Positions 26,701 to 37,816 are shown, counted from the first letter of the stretch. The stretch is DNA of 64,000 nucleotides from Cladobotryum mycophilum (GCA_036429605.1 JAVFKD010000004.1:1922001-1986000), one strand, 5' to 3'. Made by a program: numbers and translations. The notes: generated from the sequence alone by a model not told the origin.

Positions 26701-28514
26701 TTAGCCAAAACACTCTTCGAACTCACTGGGCCCTGAATTGCGCGGGCGCTGCAGGTTGCATGGCGCCGTCTTTACCATGCACATGACGTGTCGTGGCTTT
26801 GGACTCAGGGCGATGTCTAATGGTTTATCGAAGCTAATCTTTACCATATTTTGATCTTGTTCGTCTGCTACTCTAGGTAGCCGCATCAGAGCTGAGTGAC
26901 GAGAGTCTTCTCTGTCTTAGCCCGTCGAAATCAGACGGACCAATATCTAATTTGAAGAACACTCCACAAGTCAGAATAGGAGCGAGAACACCACTCCAAC
27001 ACATGATATCTGTTCTTAAACAAGTTTGGTTTTTGTACAGCTGACCGCATGGAATAATCTTACCCGCACGTTGCCCGAGACCTCATTAGCAACAGAACCT
27101 GCTGTCTGATTAGTCGGTCAGCGCGGCCGCCTCGAATCTATTTCATTTTGTCTCCCCTAGCTTTTGATTCCTCGGCTCTAAACGCCTACTGTTCCACAAC
27201 ACTACAGTCTGGAGATTGTCGTCTCGGAACTCCGTTGCTCATCCCCCTAGCAAAATATCATGCTACATCGGCTTTTCCGGACGCACGCAATATGAGCATG
27301 TGTGTATTAGACTTGTCTAGGTATCACACGACTTGCTGTAGCTTCATTTCCCCGCCGATCCCCTCCTCTTCATGCACTGGGATTGCACCGCATCCAACCA
27401 CTCTGTCGGGTATGGTTCCGACTTATGGTGGGGAGGCAACCATCATCTATCCCAGGAAACCAAGGGCCCCCTCCACGAAGGACTTTCGTACCGATTCCTC
27501 GGGTCTGCCGCTTTGGCCATCCGTCTATTTGGAAGCGGTCATGTCGTACAGGGTCACCAACCACAGGTCGCCCTGGGCACGAGCTGTTTGGAAAGACTGC
27601 CGAGCCCTCGCACTGGTACTCGTTTCCAATTCTTCAACGTGACGTCCAATGTCTTCGGTACGATCTTTGAGCTAACCAAGATTCCATGTCGAGTCAGTCA
27701 CTGGAATCATGTCGTAGACAAGCCCAGATGCCTCCTCGGAACCGACTTTCAAACCCACATTTCGTTTTTTCAATCAATCATCTTGTTCCACATTTCCGTA
27801 CATCGTTTGAGTACTAGGAACTGATACATACATAAGCCTGTAACAAGTCCTGCAATGTTCTCCCCCTAGTACGTTGAAGGGTAGGTGGTCTCTGCACGGT
27901 GCCACAGCCTTGGGTCAGAGCTCGCTTGAATCTTGAATGTTTGCTGGCCACGCAGAGTGGTCCCTGCTCTGCCCTTTGTTCCTGCGCCCCTTGGTCTGTT
28001 CTCTGATAGGGAACGTCGATTAACAAGCATATATTAGGCAGCATTATAACTGCTGACAAGCTTTTCTTCTGCAGGGCGTAATGAACCTTGATGGTGCCTT
28101 GATCGTTAGGGCATGTGCTCCCCCACATGGACGTCAAGTCCTACATCGTAATCATCCTCGACGTTGGCACGAGATAACTACTTTGCTATTGACACACTAC
28201 CTAGCAGTCATAGAAGACGTTACATCGGTACACATTCATAGCATTCACATGTTAGAATTTCAAACATTCACTTTTACTTCCAGTTTCAATTCAATCGTTT
28301 AGTTTTCAAAAGCAGGTAGTATCTAAAGTTGTCCTATTCATATCTAAATCTATCACTCATGATTGATCATACAAAAGTCCATAATCATGATGACAAATTA
28401 TATTCCTTTGAAAAAAGAAAAACAAGTCTATTCCCCCCAAAAATGCGCCCGTCGGTGAAAAGTAGTGGAGCCAGGTGAGAATCGAAAGGTGGATATCTCC
28501 TCCCTTGATTAGAT
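20737..28514. other. Gene-poor zone between methyltransferase and WSC genes
   Basis: About 7.8 kb in which I cannot support an intact gene. The first kilobase is the methyltransferase promoter. Two minus-strand stretches, about 26.0-26.3 kb and 27.2-27.8 kb, look protein-like but are broken by in-frame stops; the latter is listed separately. Plus-strand frames of 150-164 codons near 27.15-27.82 kb overlap each other and lie opposite that stretch, so I treat them as shadows. Confidence 0.5.
27170..27745 (-). pseudogene. Possible decayed coding sequence, unidentified
   Basis: One minus-strand frame gives protein-like blocks such as SGLVYDMIPVTDSTWNLG, LKDRTEDIGRHVEELETSTS and PEESVRKSFVEGALGFLG. 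They are separated by stops (TAG at 27672-27674 and 27525-27527, then several more). Each stop is one C-to-T change from CAG, CAA or CGA, which would fit C-to-T decay such as RIP. The stop density is close to random expectation, so the case rests on composition alone. No family recognised. Confidence 0.2.
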
Positions 28515-30357
28515 TTAGAGAAGGAGGACGAAGCCGAGGATGGCACCCAAGATGGTGGCTCCGACCTGGGTAGCACCGCCGATGACGACGGGAGGAGGAA
28601 CGGGGCAGCCGGTTCCGTTGCAGGGCTTGGTGGGAGGAGAGACGATGGGACAGCCGGGACCGGTGCAAGGGTAAGTGGGAGGAGAGACGGGGCAGTCGGT
28701 TCCGTTGCAGCTAGGGGGATGAACTGGGCATCCGGCTCCAGTGCAAGGAGGTTGAGGGGGAGACACGGGGCAGCCAGGTCCGGTGCAAGGCTGAGCGGGA
28801 GGAACAACAGGGCAGTTAGGTCCTGGGCAAGGAGGCTGGGGAGGAGACACGGGGCAGCCAGGTCCAGGGCAAGGCTGGGCAGGAGGGCAACCAGCGCCGG
28901 TGCAGGTAGGTTGAGCGGGAGGAGCAGGGCAGTCAGCGCCATTGCAGGTAGGCTTCGCAGGAGGAGAAATAGGGCATCCAGGACCGGTGCAGGGCTGGAC
29001 CGGAGGAACAGCGTAGCAGTTGGGTCCAGGGCAATGAGGTTGAGGGGGAGACAGGGCAACCAGGTCCAGTGCATGGCTGAGCAGGAGGAACAACGGGGCA
29101 GTTAGGTCCAGGGCAAGGAGGCTGAGGAGGAGAGATAGGGCAGCCAGGTCCAGGGCAAGGGTAGGCAGGAGGGCAACCAGAGCCATTGCAAGTGGGCTGA
29201 GTGGGAGCAGGAGGTGGAACGGGACATCCGGGACCAGGGCAAGGTTGAGCTGGAGGAGGAGGTACTCCGGTGCAAGGAGGCTTTGGTTGGCACTCTGCTC
29301 CCTGGCCGTTGCAGATGACAGCCGTATGGCAATCTTCGCCGCTGCACTTCTGGTGACCGCACTCGTTGCCCTTGCAGACAAACTTCTTGTTGCACTCATC
29401 TCCATAGCAAATCTCCTTGACGCACTTGTCGCCGTAGCAGATGACCTTGGTGTTGCACTCCTCGCCGGAGCACTTGTGGTACTGACACTGTTCGCCGTCG
29501 CAAACCACGAGCTTATGCCACCACTCCTCAGTGTTGGGGCAGACCTCGGGGTGGCAGACGTCGCCATTGCAGATGACACGGTGTCGCTGGCAGTCGTCAC
29601 CGTAGCAAGGCTTCTCGGGAGCACAGTCGCCGCCGTAGCAGACAATCTTCTTCTTGTGCCACTCAGGGGTGGGGCAGATCTCGGTGGTGGTGGTCACGAC
29701 GCTGGTGGTCTTGTGGCCGACAGGGCAGTTGGTCACCTCGGGAGGGCAAGATGCGATGGTCACCACATGAGTATTGGTGATGGTCCTGGTGATTGTCTCG
29801 GGAGGAGACGTCGTTCCATATGGCTCCCAAGTGTTTCGGAAGCGCTTGTACAGGCTGAGAACCATGGAAGAGCCAATCTGTCGTCGGCGGCTGGCCGAGG
29901 TCGAGCCACCACAGATCTGCTCTTCATTTCCCGGGCAGGGGGTATCGCACATGGCACTGTCGATAGTAGTTGAGCTAGCATCGAGTTTCTCGCCACAGAA
30001 GCAGTCCCTGAAAGAATATTGTCAGTTGATGTACTTGGGGAATCGTAGATGGGGCCTGCCTTACTTGTTGGCAACGCCAAAGAACTCAGACGGGCAGCTG
30101 GCAGCGCACAAGTCAAGACTCATGTGCTCAGTAGACGCAACCTTCTTGAAGTTGGGGAATCCAACAGTGGACGCCTCGCAGCCCTGAAGGCGGAAGTCTC
30201 CCAGCATCAGAGGCTGCGAGTGATGATGCTTGCTTGTGCCCGTAGTAAGTGGTGCGGCGGTGGCTGCGGCAGTGGTGGAGGCTGCGGTGGTAGAGTTGCC
30301 GAATTTGTGACCAACGACGACGTTGGCACCAAGAGCGAGGACCATGGCGGAACGCAT
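28515..30357 (-). CDS. WSC-domain cell-surface protein with CxGxxC repeats, probable GPI anchor, frameshifted
   Basis: Exon 1 is 30357-30065; a 57-nt intron (GTAAGG...CTGAC...CAG) follows; exon 2 starts at 30007. The protein begins with a short hydrophobic leader. A WSC domain follows at about residues 50-145, with the expected cysteines (LCAASCPSEFFGVANKDCFCG, CPGNEEQICGGS, and a closing SLY). Next comes a Thr-rich linker, then CxGxxC units to near the end, and a C-terminal tail (ATILGAILGFVLLL) typical of a GPI signal. The repeat changes frame near 29052-29055, where comparison with sister repeats shows a 2-nt deletion. As given, the first frame stops at 28933 (455 aa, no anchor signal); the downstream frame carries the anchor tail and stops at 28515. 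WSC domains bind carbohydrate or act as wall sensors; the role here is inferred as a wall or surface protein. Confidence 0.8.
28605..29640 (-). repeat. Coding repeat array, about 26 CxGxxC units
   Basis: Within the WSC gene. The N-terminal half has about 10 units spaced roughly 10-25 residues apart with charged linkers (CYGGDC, CYGDDC, CNGDVC, CDGEQC, CSGEEC, CYGDKC, CYGDEC, CKGNEC, CSGEDC). The C-terminal half has about 16 units with Pro-rich linkers (CPGPGC, CPGPNC, CTGPGC, CNGADC, CTGAGC, CNGTDC, CNGTGC). Nearly identical DNA copies sit side by side, which favours slippage and assembly error. Confidence 0.85.
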
Positions 30358-30866
30358 TTTGAAGATTTGGATTTATTTATTTAATAAATAAATAAAAATG
30401 AAGAAAAAAATATTGAAGAATGAATGGGCTTTGTTAAAAGGAGTGTATTGGTAAGTAACTGATCAAATGAATTAAAGGAGTGTGTTAGCTCTCGGGGCTT
30501 ATGAAGGAAGGAGCTCGAGGCTGATTGTGTTGGTGATGAGGAGAGGAGACAGATATCGAGAAGAGAGATGGCCAGATTTATACGTTTAGAAGCTGCTCTC
30601 TTCAGAGTGTATCTTTCCATATCTTCACGTCAATTCCGATGATATCAAAGCATGTGCATAGCAGAACGGCGATGCCAGCTAGAGGCTTGACTGCAGGGAG
30701 CCCACCCCTTGCCGATTCATAGCATGCCAGTGTTGTGATGTCTCATCCCACAACACGGGAAGATCTTCAACGGTGGGCAGACGGGGGGGATAGTGTGCAC
30801 TCGTAGCAGGTCCATGGAATTCAGCCCAGTCCAATGGGCATGGCTGTAGAAATTGGTTTGGATTCC

Positions 30867-31785
30867 TCAACCCAAGAGGTCGGTCAGTCGCGCTGGTAGG
30901 AGTTGTTTTTGGTAGCGACAGTCCGGTATAAGGAGTCGGGCATCCGAGACACTGGAGTAATAAAATCTGGCGATGGCTATGATTCCGGGCTTTTGGCATG
31001 GTTGATGATATTTGGACGACGGGCTACTCAGCACTTACTGAAAGACAAGGCCAACTCATCAACGAACCAGGTACCAATTCGGTCTCTAACTGGATATGTG
31101 TTCCAGTCATCCAGTCCCCTCCATGCCATGTCCTGGATCCAAACCATTAGGCGAATGAGTCAGGGGCACTGTCTATCCAATGGGTATCAATCGCGCAACA
31201 CCAGTTACAGCACTTGCTTGGTGGTTTCTCACAGTATCAGACGTTCTCCCGGCAGTTTGGTAGTCATCTGAAATCCATGGCAAAGTTCAATTTGAGAATC
31301 CAGTCCCGTGTAATATCTATGAGGACTTCCTCGTAGTCTTCCCCGCACCAATCTTAGTCCAAGTGCAAGGAGAATTAGCAAATGTACATACTCTTCAACG
31401 CTGCAAGGGATGGTCTGCATCGAAATCGAGGCGTTTCTGCAGCGCTGTGCTGTCGAAACTCGATGCCATCAGGCCCACGTGTTTGTTCAGGCATGTTGGC
31501 CCCTTTCTGGTGAAGAGACCTTAGGTCTTTCTGCTGGCATACATCCAAGTTACCAGCATACTTGGCCAAGTCAGAGGGAGGAGACTGAGGCATGGCCCAT
31601 TGTTTTTGTTCATCTGGTTCCTGGAATTGATACCAGACGCGTTTCGTGAATGTGAAGGAGGATGAGACATGGCGTCGAGCCGCGGTGGGGCATGATAGTT
31701 TCCCAGAAATTGGGAATCTGGTGAGTGTATAGGGTAGATTGTCTGCATCAACAGGGTAACTGTTTTGCGGTATCAATGGAGCCAA
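30867..31785 (-). CDS. Doubtful small gene(s) or gene remnant
   Basis: Two protein-like pieces lie on the minus strand. The first, from an ATG at 31785, runs to 31392, has a good 54-nt intron (GTATGT...TGCTAAT...AAG) and ends at 31264, giving 155 aa in phase; blocks include LPYTLTRFPISGKLSCPTAA and YEEVLIDITRDWILKLNF. The second, from 31147, splices 31039 to 30976 and ends at 30867, giving 72 aa in phase, with WNTYPVRDRIGTWFVDEL and RFYYSSVSDARLLIPD. I could not join the two without crossing a stop. They may be one gene broken by mutation, or two short genes. No family recognised. Confidence 0.35.
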
Positions 31786-33287
31786 GTTTGGCGACGTTTG
31801 GCATACTTGTAGTTGTCTTTGAATATCTGTGTTGATTTTTATTGGTATAGATTAAGAAACGCAGTATACTTACTCTGTTAATCTATTCTCGCTCAAGCCG
31901 TAGCTGAATTGCTCCGACAGAGAAGCATTTCCTATTTCCAACGAGCCGTAGGAAGCTCGGGCTTTAGTTATCAATTTTCTTCAGTCTACTATTACGAATG
32001 TACATCTTGAGAAACTCGATTCATCCGTGAGTATTACGTGTTATGTCTCATACAAAAGTCCTTCGCATAGTATCGGCAAGTATACTGACTGGAGTCATGC
32101 CTTTCCTCTCTTCGCCTCGGCTCATCGGCATGTCTCGTAGAGCCCAACGCCGGATTTGAGGAATGTCATCTGATAATGAGACACTTTACAACTTAGTGCT
32201 TGTACTCTGTATCGATTGGTCAAGATGCCCTGACTTGTAAACGCGATGAGTATCTACTTGTATGTACTGCGCGTAAGGCAAATTCTTGATGCAACAGGTG
32301 TAGGATTATCACGCATACAAAGGCATGCCAATACGATCAAGGTGTATATGGGAAAGTGATGCATATAATATACCTTGTATTTGTGTGATGGAGTAAAACA
32401 AGTAGGGCAATCCATCATGGCCACGGCCCTGCGGAGAAAACGCGTAAAGAGAGACGCGATAAAAGAGTCTCGGGTTAAATGGCACCGAACTTCTTCATTC
32501 CATTATTAAAATTATATGAACACGTTGGTTTTATCCACAGGAGAAGCGGCACACAGAACATCTCACACATCTTTCTTAGACGAGAGCAAGGGAAAATGCT
32601 GAAGAAGAAAAAAGGGGGTAGTAATTGAGCAAAAACAATACCTGACCTCGGTCATGATACGGCGACTACGCGATTAAGCAACAATCAGATTGAACAGCAA
32701 ACAAAACCGTACTAACATCAAACTGTATAAGCGTAGACGAACAAGGCGGGCGTCGATATCGCTTCACCGATTGATTTCCTTTTTGTTCCTCCCCTCCCCC
32801 CAAATGCCGGATCAAATGATAGGACAAGACCTTTACCGACATCAACTCCCGAAAACCCGAACATGGATAGGTATGCTGTTATATGCAAGCCCTTTCATTC
32901 ACTGCGAGATTGCAACGTCATACGCCCAACCAACAATCATCACCATGACTCGGAAAACCTCGTGTTAGTGTGCATCACCACACCGGCCCGGGTCGCAATT
33001 GGGAAGCAAACTGCACCGCCCGCTGATGCTGTAGTTGGTGCCGGGGGGAGAATGCTTGGCAAAAAAAGGATACTATCATGAGGGTTTGCTGGTATGAACG
33101 AAAGAGGGCAATATCTTTTCGGCGCTTGTTCTGTTTTAAGAACCTTCCGGAGGTACTTTATATGACGAGACCATCTTTGCGACCACCACATTGATAACTT
33201 GCCGACTGTCTCGTCATTGCCCTCAAACGTCACTTGGACACATATCACTTTGCCCTCATAGAAATCCATCCAACTCATCAATCAGTC
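31786..33287. other. Intergenic region
   Basis: About 1.5 kb upstream of the MetE-like gene. It holds short frames only and several TATA-like A+T patches; no gene, tRNA or repeat recognised. Confidence 0.5.
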
Positions 33288-34549
33288 ATGGCTGCCACAA
33301 AGCTTCCCTTCCACGCCGACCACATCGGGTCCTTTATCCGCCCAGCCTCACTGTTCGAAACCCAAAAAAGAGCCGACAAAGGCGAGGTCACGGCCTCTGA
33401 TCTCCAGGCCGCCCAGCTCGCGGCCATTGCCGACATTGTGAGCAAGCAGAGGGCTCACGGCGTCTGCAGCCTGACGTCCGGCGAGTTCGACCGCAAGTAC
33501 TACTTCTCGGGCTTCTTTGAGAAAATCACGGGCTGCCGGGAGGTGAGCCCCGTGCCGTGGGAACTGACCCGCCTCTCTGCGCCTCCCATTGCGGCCCTGA
33601 AGAGAAATGGGCAGCAGTACCCCATGGCTGCCTTGTGCGAGGCCAAGATGAGCTACGACAGCAGCCCGTATCTCGAAAACTGGCGGATGCTGCGCGACAC
33701 GCTCCCCAAGGAGCAGTGGGCAGAATGCAAGTTCACGATGCCGCCGCCGTGCTATTTCCACCTGAGACTGGCGCCGGGAAAGTGCTACAGCCCCCAGGCG
33801 TACGCGAGCGACCAAGACTTCTTTGCCGACCTGGCCGAGGTGTACCGCAGAGAGATTAGAACCCTGTTTGACGAGGGGCTGCGTAACCTTCAGATCGACG
33901 ACCCGACGCTGGCTTACTTTTGTTCAGACGAGATGCGGGAGTCGCTTAGAGCCGATGGCGTGGACCCGGATGAGCTGTTTGAGCTGTACCTGAAGGCGCA
34001 TAATGATTGCATTGCAGATCGCCCAGACGGCCTGCACGTCGGACTTCACATCTGCAGAGGTGAGTAGAACCCTTGACTTACCCTTTCTTGCCAATCAAAA
34101 AACTTATTAACCTGACATGGGGGGTTAGGCAACTTCTCCAAGTCGATGCACTTCAGCGAAGGCTCGTACGAGAAAATCGCCGAGCGCTTCTTCGCCACCC
34201 TCAACTACGACACCTTCTTCCTCGAATACGACAACCCTCGCTCGGGGGCTTCGAGCCCCTACGATTCCTCCCCAAGCACAAGAACGTCGTCCTCGGCGTG
34301 GTAACCACCAAGGATCCCGAGCTGGAGGACCCCGAGGTGATCAAGCGGCGGGTTCGCGAAGCCGCCCAGATCATCGCAGAGGGCCAGGGGCGAAGTGCAG
34401 AAGACGTCATGGAGAACATTGGCATCAGCCCGCAGTGCGGGTTTGCCAGCGTTTCGGTCGGCGCCGATGGGATGACGGAAGAAAAGATGTTTGCCAAGTT
34501 GAGGTTGGTCAAGGACGTCGCCAGGGAACTGTGGCCGGATCGACTATGA
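33288..34549 (+). CDS. MetE/UROD-superfamily methyltransferase (YxjG-like), frameshifted
   Basis: Exon 1 is 33288-34059 (MAATKLPFHADHIGSFIRP); a 69-nt intron (GTGAGT...CTGAC...TAG) follows; exon 2 is 34129-34549. An in-frame upstream ATG exists at 33234, but 33288 has the better context and matches the usual short start of this family. The protein resembles the stand-alone C-terminal-type domain of cobalamin-independent methionine synthase. Likely zinc/homocysteine ligands are His and Cys of HICRGN (about 254 and 256), Glu of FFLEYD (about 290) and the Cys of ISPQCGF. At 34244-34248 a run of five G breaks the frame; one more G would join EYDNPRSG to GFEPLRFLPKHKNVVLG. As given, translation stops at about codon 317. 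Otherwise the length (about 397 aa) and motifs are intact, so a sequencing error is likely. Substrate in fungi is not established. Confidence 0.85.
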
Positions 34550-35451
34550 GAGAGAGAGACAGAGATCTCACCAACGATACGATTGCGCCGAGTTGATTGG
34601 CTATTGAGGAGCTCGGCTGAGCGGCGGCTGACCGCAATCTCTTGCATGATATGATATCCTACTTCCCTCCTACCTGATATAATCGGTATGCTTAATTTAA
34701 ACAATTCTGACGCAAAATGAGAAAAGACCTACTCGCAGACCCCAATTTTCTTCTCCTTAGTGATCTCCCCCCTTGGGCTTTGCCTAACGTTTGACTATAT
34801 CGCCATAATAAGCACTTGATAACTTTGTCTGCGGCTGAAGCAACTACAGGCTGCCTTGCCTTTGATGACACTTCCATCATTGGATCATTGGCTAATTTCG
34901 TAAGCATGACTTTGCCGTTAGCCGATTAGGCGCAGCTTTCTGCCTTTTGCTTGGGTAGCCGCTGCGTGTGCTAAGGAGCCATTTGTGGCAACTTTGTGCG
35001 TCTTCAACACCAGCTCACTGGGAACCTCTATCGATACCGTACTTGTCACCATGCCCAGTCGGGCCATATTTTGCTATAAACCTGGGCGAGCGACTCTTCA
35101 GTAGGGAAATGTCTCCGTGCTGATTAGCATGCTGTTCTCGGCGCATCCTTCTGGTAGATGGATGGCTTGTTGAGGAAGGTTCAGATGACACTCGTCTGTT
35201 AGGGCAGGGTGTTGTCTTAGTATATCATCCTGATTCCTGACCAACATGCATCATGATTCTACAAACTAACAGACTCGGGGGATTCAATGTCCGTTATTTA
35301 ATGAGCTGGGCGGTTATATAAATCGAACCATGATAAAAGAACCCGCTGCATCCCCCCCCCCCTTCCGTGGGAACATCTGTTGCTTCTGGGCATTACTTTC
35401 ATCTTGAGATCTTCCATCATCTTCCTCATATAACTTTCACCCAACATCATC
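34550..35451. other. Intergenic region
   Basis: About 900 bp between the MetE-like and sulfotransferase-like genes, including the promoter of the latter with a poly-C run near 35354. Nothing else seen. Confidence 0.5.
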
Positions 35452-36285
35452 ATGCGTTTTATTTTAGATAACATCGACTCTAAACGAGAGGCTGATGGGC
35501 AACAGATGAAGGTCATCGGAGCCGGCCTCTCGCGATGCGCAACGTCATCCCTCCAAGCCGCACTCGAGATGCCACCACTGGGTTACTTCCCATGCATGCA
35601 CATGGCCCATGTTCTTCCTTACTCTGAGCGGGCCCAAATTGTCATCGATGCTCTGCGGGAGGACGACAAAGAGAAGAGACAGGCACTTCTTCATAAGATA
35701 TTCGACGGCTACCAGGCGACGACTGATTTCCCCGGCTTCTGGTTCATCGACGACCTGATGGACATGTATCCGGATGCCGCCGTGGTATTGAACCAGCGAA
35801 AGGGAGGTGCTGCCGCATGGGTGAAGAGCTTCGACGACAGCATCGGCTTCTTCAGCACGTTGACGTACTACCTCTGCTGTTTCCCCATCAAGACGGACCG
35901 TCTGCACTGGACCACCCACCAGGTCGTCAGACAGAGGTGCGTGCAACGCTGGGGCGTCAAGAACATCGACGACGAAGCCTTTTACGACTTCTTCCAGGGC
36001 TATGTCCTCCAGGAGGCGGAGAAGCGCGGCCGCAAGGTGCTCCAGTGGCGAGCCGACGAGGGCTGGGAGCCGCTGTGCGAGTTCTTGGGCAAGGAGCCGC
36101 CGAAGAATGAACCGTTCCCATGGGTCAATGATGCGGCTCAGATGAAGTTCTTCAAGCGAGTTCTCATTGCTAGAGGCGTTCTATCATGGTTGACCATCCT
36201 GGGCTCGGCGTATATGGCGTTGACGTATGGACCGACGTATCTTCAGCGAGTTGGGGTTGCGATTGGCAAGCTGCTAATATGGTAG
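35452..36285 (+). CDS. P-loop sulfotransferase-family protein
   Basis: Single exon, 277 aa. It has the 5'-phosphosulfate-binding-like loop near the N-terminus (KVIGAGLSRCATSSLQAALE, residues about 20-39), then PGFWFIDDLMDMYPDAAVVLNQRKG and an AWVKSFDDS block. This is the fungal sulfotransferase-like family often annotated as P-loop NTPase or NAD-dependent epimerase. In many relatives the loop reads RTGTSS; here it is RCATSS, so activity is uncertain. A hydrophobic segment near the C-terminus (GVLSWLTILGSAYMALTYG) suggests a tail membrane anchor. An internal Met at 35506 gives the shorter start usual in relatives. It lies 0.9 kb downstream of the MetE-like gene on the same strand; a link between them is only a guess. 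Confidence 0.85.
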   Translation: MRFILDNIDSKREADGQQMKVIGAGLSRCATSSLQAALEMPPLGYFPCMHMAHVLPYSERAQIVIDALREDDKEKRQALLHKIFDGYQATTDFPGFWFIDDLMDMYPDAAVVLNQRKGGAAAWVKSFDDSIGFFSTLTYYLCCFPIKTDRLHWTTHQVVRQRCVQRWGVKNIDDEAFYDFFQGYVLQEAEKRGRKVLQWRADEGWEPLCEFLGKEPPKNEPFPWVNDAAQMKFFKRVLIARGVLSWLTILGSAYMALTYGPTYLQRVGVAIGKLLIW

Positions 36286-37816
36286 AAGAATTGAGCCTGG
36301 CGTTTGGTGGAAAGCTTGTTACGTTTGTTTGTATTTGCTCTAGAGCATGTCGAGGAGAGGAAGCTTGAGTCATTGGCCGCAGGGAGACCACCTGAGTTGG
36401 GGATGCGTCGATCAATAAGCCGCTTATGGTCAGATGGCCACATGATCTCTTCATGACTCCGTACTTTGTATCGCTTATAGAGATTCTCTGCTAGAATTCG
36501 GATATGTCTCTGCTTTTGAATCATACAACTGTGGATGCAGTGTGATGTGTGAATGGGCTTGAGTCGTTGGACAGATTACTCTGATATAACAAGCATACCA
36601 ATTGGCACCTTTCGACGATGCAGATGTGCTACAAACCTACACATGTTGGTAATGCAAAAAGGAGGCTGAATCTCAATGTATAAATGAATGTTCAATCCAA
36701 TAATGAAAAAAAAGACAAAAAAAGAAAGTTTAGATAGATTGAATGATCTCCCCAGGAAGGCTCGAACTTCCAACCTCCTGATTAACAGTCAGACGCGCTA
36801 GCCAATTGCGCCATGGAGGAATCGCTTCTGATGAAGGAGGCAGGCCCTAATTCAGACCATCAGCTAATACTGACCTGCTGGAAGGGGGAGGGAGGGGCGG
36901 AAGAGTAACGTAGTGACGCAACCAGCTTCGTGCCTGTTCTTGTGATCGTGTGCCCCCATCCATGTTTTCTACTACTAGGTACTACGGAATACGACTACTT
37001 GTCTTACACTTTGTAATGGCTTCGATCAAATTGTACTGACTGTGACGTATAGAGGTAGTGTATAATTTATTCTTCAATCGTTAAATTCTAGCCTCCAATC
37101 AAGCTTTTTCTCAATTCTCTTCTGTAAATTGTTGGAAGATTTCTCTCCCCCTTGCATCCGTCATGGGCATTATCACATGCAAATTGACATGGTACAGTTT
37201 ACGTCGTGGAAGTTTCAAGGGCTCTTGGGTACATTCACATCTGCCTACCTACAAGTATACTGCAAGGTCATGATATGGAACAAAAGGCGGGTACATGCAC
37301 CGTAAAATCACCAGTCACGAGTGCATTCCAGCAGCCCTTACAGGGATCATCTTGGCCCGTCCTTTTCCTCCCTTTTTTCGCTTCGGGTCTTCCATGCTCA
37401 CACGACTTCTCTTTGTCCCCGCCGTGACATCCAAATCCAGTCTACGCCGCCCTGCTTCTGTAGGTTCCAGTGCTCCATGCTTCCGGGGGGTTTAGAGGGG
37501 GAGCTCCAACGCCACTGCAGCCCCCGGAGGAAGTGCCCAAACTTGGGTCCATTCCTTGGGGCTGCCCAGAGCTCCATTCTTCCTCTCCCCTCTTCTTCCA
37601 ATACCTTGACATCTCTCTTATTAATTAATACCTGGACCAACCAAACCCTTAAAATATCACAAAGTCTGCCCAACTTCTCCCTCCATCTCGAATGACTGCT
37701 GCTTGTTTATTCCTTTGATCCCCATTTAAAAGTATCTCTTTTGCACCACTCATCGACTACCCCCCAGGACGGGACTTGAAGGCCTCTGTTGGCTTCGTCC
37801 GCAACCTGTCGCAGCC
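36286..37816. other. Intergenic region containing tRNA-Asn
   Basis: About 1.5 kb. Apart from the minus-strand tRNA-Asn at 36748-36820, I see only short frames and the promoter and leader of the next plus-strand gene. Confidence 0.55.
36748..36820 (-). tRNA. tRNA-Asn (GTT), copy 1, acceptor stem damaged
   Basis: Cloverleaf on the minus strand: D-arm GGCGCAATTGGCTAGCGC, anticodon loop with GTT, T-arm GGAAG-TTCGAGC-CTTCC, no intron. The body is identical to the copy at 55365-55438. Its 3' acceptor strand has four G (36750-36753) instead of five, which leaves a mismatch near the end of the stem. It is either a mutated copy or a homopolymer base-calling error. Confidence 0.9.

Noticed and set aside
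27148..27824. Plus-strand frames of 164 and 150 codons
   Set aside because: They overlap in different frames, have no recognised family, and lie opposite the protein-like minus-strand blocks.
28385..29074. 229-codon Leu/Ala/Pro-rich minus-strand frame
   Set aside because: Alternate-frame reading of the CxGxxC repeat; the composition comes from the repeat DNA.
29245..29973. 242-codon plus-strand frame (Ala/Val/Asp-rich)
   Set aside because: Antisense to the WSC gene exon 2; typical shadow of a GC-rich coding strand.
19321..36285. Secondary-metabolite cluster around the LaeA-like gene
   Set aside because: No polyketide synthase, NRPS, terpene cyclase, P450 or transporter was seen nearby.
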